From the NCBI GenBank assembly GCA_029449245.1, contig JANATF010000001.1, positions 496,001 to 560,000 on the forward strand: 64,000 nt of DNA, given 5' to 3'. Positions 60,101 through 64,000 of the stretch are shown in pieces; the stretch's first letter is position 1; every line of letters starts with the position of its first letter. A program made the translations under genes and the position numbers. Under the pieces are notes generated by a model. The model was not told the origin of the DNA. It saw only the letters and a list, made by a program, of their open reading frames with translations, and ran no database searches. This stretch comes from Mortierella alpina (Eukaryota; Mortierellomycota; Mortierellomycetes; Mortierellales; Mortierellaceae).

Positions 60101-62274
60101 GATCGACAAGGCGCGCGGCGCACGACCAGACGGGTGCCCCATACAGTCGCCGGTCAGGACGGTATCAACTTCATTCCGCTATGCCAACCATCACAAATGA
60201 GGACGACGATATTGATGTAGAACCGGAGGTCAGCTTTATGTCTGGACTGGAAGACAGTGACGGAGAGCAAGGAGCGAAAGAACCGCGCTCGCCAACAACA
60301 CTAGCTCCGAAAGCGACCCAGGATGCTCGACCGAAGTCACCACGCGCCAATGCACCAAGGGGCGAGAGAGCGGAAGCAAAGTCTGCCTTCAGGCGGCGAG
60401 GCTCTCACATGGCTATGGGCAAATTGAGGCTACAGAATCAGGACACCTCCAACTTACTGATCGGTTACCCGCCCGCCCCATTTACTGGGGCTAAGGCGCC
60501 TTTATGTATCCTTGTTGACCCGCGCAACGGTGGCGATCGAAAGGTCGAGGATATGATCATCACAACTTGGTCCGACGTGCTTGAAAAGAGGCAGGAGAAG
60601 GCCAATGAGCCTGAGTTTGACAGGATCAATTCAGTCATTCCAGAGGAGGAGCTGTCAGCCACCGAGGCGACCACCACTGGGGCTTTTGTCGATGAAGAAG
60701 CTGGTACACAACTCAAGCCAGTTTCTGAGCCAGCTCACATCCTGATATGTTCGCCCAACTACGACATATTCCGTCTGATCTGCACACTTCGATCTGCGCA
60801 CTTGAAGCAGCTGCAGGACATTGTCATCCTCTGTTCTCGTCGGCCCACTGATCCAGAGTTCAAAGCGCTTAAAAGTTTTCCGCGACTCTATTTTCTGATT
60901 GTAAGTGCTGAAGCAGCCGCTGTTCTGTGTAAACAATCTGTTACTTGTTTTAGTAATGGAGACTAATGATCCCCTCGATTCGAATAGGGAGACTGCCTAT
61001 CTCGAGACGATCTGGAGCGTGGTGCAATCACAAGGTCAAGCAAGTACCTCTTCCTGCGCCATCCTGAGAATGCCGGCGTGGATGGGTCCTTTTTTGATAG
61101 CGTGGCAGTCATCAACAGAATCCTGGTCCAGCAGATATTCTCAGACGCACAGATTTCCAGAGTTGGCCGTCTCGGATGCCCAGACGACGGGCGCACAGGA
61201 AACCTCCCGTCGACAGGAGCCTTTGACAACAGCATTTACGACCCTAATAGCCAGTCGACCTTGAAACCTTCGACTTCGAGAAGAGCAGTGTCATCGCTAC
61301 AGTCGCTGATGGAGGGGCCTCAGTGTGTGTACGAGTTGGTCGAGGAGCGTTCCGTGGAGTTCTTGCAGATCCGCAAGACAGACATCAGCATTGATCGAAA
61401 TGGACAGAATAGCGCCGGGACGAGATCTACTGTTCTTGACGGTGCTGGCGGCCCCCTTGAGCCCTTTGGGCCAGAAACGGACTCTGGATATTATGGCTTC
61501 CCAGAGCAACAAGTCAGCCAGCGAAGGAAAGTGGCAGGTCCTGGTGCAGCGGATTTCTATCACAACCCAATTTATGCGTCGGGCGGCGTACTGGTGGGCG
61601 GCCTGCTGGACCATGTTCTGTACCAGCTGTATTCAAACCCAAGCATCCTGCAATTGATCAAACTGCTGTGCGGCATTCGGACGAGGGCGGACGTCAAGCG
61701 AGATTACCATCTTTTCAAACAGCAAGGCGGCGGGTGTTATCTCGAGTGCATCCCTGTGCCCGAGGGTTTCGGCGTCGAGACAATTCGTCCGCGTAAGGAT
61801 CATGATGAGAATCGGAGGGACAACTCGGGATCCGATCACAACAGTACAGCTGATGAGGACGCGGACCCAAGCGGTGTTGACGGAGAGGATAGCCGGAGTC
61901 GTCACAGAGGAACATCTTCATTCTCAAGGGCGGCATCCAAAGGCAAGCAAAAGATCTCGGAGCTATTCCAGCACCAGCACCATCATCACCATCTGTTATG
62001 TGAGCACAATGGCAGCGGCAATAGTAGCAGCATCGACTCGGACTACATGTACGACAACCGACACAAGAACTTCTTGCACCTGTACGAGCACTTGGCCCTC
62101 GACCGTGGGGTTATACCCATTGGTCTGCTGAGACTTCAGGGCGACGATCCCAAGACCGTGCATCTGGGCATTGGAGGCAGCTCCAGATGCTATGCCATTA
62201 CGAATCCGCTGCTAGATACTGTCATCTTGGACACAGATCAGGTCTTTGTTCTAACCCGAGAAAACGATGCCTGA
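57115..62274 (+). CDS. BK/Slo-family potassium channel alpha subunit
   Basis: Ten exons: 57115-57470, 57551-57607, 57689-57803, 57847-58363, 58450-58755, 58843-58955, 59045-59170, 59261-59686, 59776-60900, 60988-62274; 4,428 nt, 1,475 residues. Disordered N-terminus (1-~200), membrane region (~210-445), then tandem RCK domains. The pore holds the K+ filter Thr407-Val-Gly-Tyr-Gly-Asp412 followed by an S6 helix. RCK1 begins Lys-Phe-Met-Ile-Ile-Ser-Gly. RCK2 includes His-Ile-Leu-Ile-Cys-Ser-Pro-Asn and a conserved C-terminus (Arg-Gly-Val-Ile-Pro-Ile-Gly-Leu-Leu-Arg). The S4-like segment (~325-340) has few Arg, and I see no Asp-rich calcium bowl, so voltage and Ca2+ gating may differ. Likely carries K+ out across plasma or vacuolar membrane. 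The exon 3/4 junction (43 nt intron, acceptor gagag) is my choice because the alternative frame hits a stop. Confidence 0.85.
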
Positions 62275-62312
62275 GCGACTAGGGATATTTGCTCTTCTTG
62301 AACGTAGCACGG

Positions 62313-62318
62313 AATAAA
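62313..62318 (+). terminator. AATAAA polyadenylation signal of BK channel gene
   Basis: AATAAA 39 bp after the stop codon at 62274, in AT-rich sequence, in the short space shared with the convergent Dad3-like gene. Confidence 0.55.
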
Positions 62319-62525
62319 ATAAGATGTGGGATCGCTTGCGATTTCCTTATGTATTTCATCGTCCATTTTCATCATCAGCAGAAGATGGGAGACCTCTGGT
62401 GATATCGGGGCCTGTGTGTGTCGATTCGCCTCTTTTATTGGGAGGATGTGCTCATAGGAACACGGGTATCGATAAAAGAGGTGTGCACTGAGGGCGTAAG
62501 AGAAGCTGAATGGCGTGCAGTTGGA

Positions 62526-63439
62526 TTAGTAAAACCGAGGCCTGTTGGTGTGGCTCTCCGTATCGCGTCTTCCTGTGTGCGTCCACCGTGTACCACTGTA
62601 TCCACGCGAGAGCGACAGCAGGGCCCTGTCCCCTCCTCCTGCTCCTCCTGTTGATGCTTGGTACTCCTCTCTTGCAGCCAAGTTCTGGCCTTGAGGCTGT
62701 CGATTGATGCCACTGAAGTACGAACCCTGCTTGTTGGTATTAGTTTCGTGAGAGGGGTAAACTGAAGAACGTTGTTGCGCATACTCTTGGTACAGCTGTG
62801 ATGACCGTTGTTGTTGATGTTGATAGCCTTGTTCCTGGTACTCCTGGTGCTCCTGTCCATGATAACCCTGTGCATTCTGTTGGCCAAGGTTGTACTGCAT
62901 GTTGCTGTTGTTATATTGGGGTTCGGATTCCTGCTGTTGCTCTTGCTCCTCTTGCTCCTCTTGCTCCTGGGCCAATTGCTGGTTTTGGTCCGCTTCATCT
63001 TCTTCCTGATCTTGGTTCTGTTTAGATACAGAATACACCGACGACTGAATTATGTAAAAAGCGCGTGTTAATGAGGAGCACAAGGGCCTGGGCACATTTA
63101 CAATCTCGACAACACTTCAACGCCAACGCGCGTTGCATTATTGATTTTTCTTTTTCCATGACAGTAACTGTACCTTGAAGAGGGTGTAGACGAGGCCCAT
63201 CTTTCGCTCCACGGTCCTGATTTTATCAATGAGTTGAGCTACATCCACCGCGTTCATTTCCTGTAGTGAGGCATTGATCTATCGCGAGGCGTGTTTGAAC
63301 AGCAAAGGTAAGTGGGGCTAGTCCAATGCATATTTTCCGATGAGATCCAGTTGCTTGCCATAGGGCGTAGAATAGCTTTTACATGCTCCAGCTTGACGGC
63401 CACTTTTGTGTATTCTCCGAGGATCTCTTTAGACGACAT
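62526..63439 (-). CDS. DAD3: DASH complex subunit Dad3-like with Gln/Tyr-rich C-terminal extension
   Basis: Three exons on the minus strand: 63383-63439, 63174-63278, 62526-63044, all phase 0; 226 residues. The N-terminal ~60 residues match the Dad3 pattern: Glu-Ile-Leu-Gly-Glu-Tyr-Thr-Lys-Val-Ala, then Thr-Val-Glu-Arg-Lys-Met-Gly-Leu-Val-Tyr-Thr-Leu-Phe-Lys and Ser-Ser-Val-Tyr-Ser-Val. Dad3 belongs to the DASH/Dam1 ring that couples kinetochores to microtubules. Known Dad3 proteins are about 90 residues; here a ~155-residue tail rich in Gln, Glu, Tyr and Asn follows, ending in a Gly/Arg/Ser part. The last exon's acceptor joins the motif to the tail, so the tail depends on this splice. Convergent with the channel gene. 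Confidence 0.7.

Positions 63440-64000
<561 letters not shown>

Overview
The window is intron-rich eukaryotic DNA that reads as a filamentous fungus. I infer an early-diverging lineage, most likely Mucoromycota/Mortierellomycota. Reasons: short GT-AG introns (mostly 40-160 nt, a few of 300-650 nt), long Ser/Gln-rich disordered tails, pyrimidine-rich leaders on coding strands, and a gene set uncommon in Dikarya (type III glutamine synthetase, BK/Slo-type K+ channel, tripeptidyl-peptidase II). The genus is inference. All gene models were built by hand from reading frame, splice signals and conserved residues; each multi-exon model keeps phase from start to stop.

Layout. 1-13 kb: an AN1 zinc-finger protein (+, 5' end at the window edge), fimbrin (-), a secreted histidine-brace protein resembling lytic polysaccharide monooxygenases (+), a calmodulin-like EF-hand protein (-) and tripeptidyl-peptidase II (-). 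15.6-25.9 kb: a 3,200-residue Rim15/Greatwall-type kinase with PAS-like, zinc-finger, split AGC kinase and receiver domains (+). 26.6-33.7 kb: ALG12 mannosyltransferase (+) and type III glutamine synthetase (+). 34-38.5 kb: a repeat island holding two copies of a ~600 bp direct repeat, a decayed LINE-like reverse transcriptase fragment, a 137 bp tandem duplication, a 419 bp TA-flanked MITE and, between these, a 55-residue secreted six-cysteine knottin-like peptide gene. 38.6-45.2 kb: a Spt23/Mga2-like TIG-ankyrin protein that continues into C2H2 zinc fingers (-). 48.3-54.4 kb: an Sds3-like Rpd3L subunit candidate (+) and an unrecognised 681-residue protein (-). 57.1-63.4 kb: a BK/Slo-family K+ channel (+) and a Dad3-like DASH/kinetochore subunit with a Gln/Tyr-rich tail (-), convergent.

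The genes do not form a cluster or operon; this is mostly housekeeping and signalling content. The parts most worth following up are the knottin-like gene beside a MITE, the TIG-ankyrin-C2H2 architecture, the BK channel, the LPMO-like protein, and the C-terminal extensions (CaaX box on the AN1 protein, prion-like tail on Dad3).
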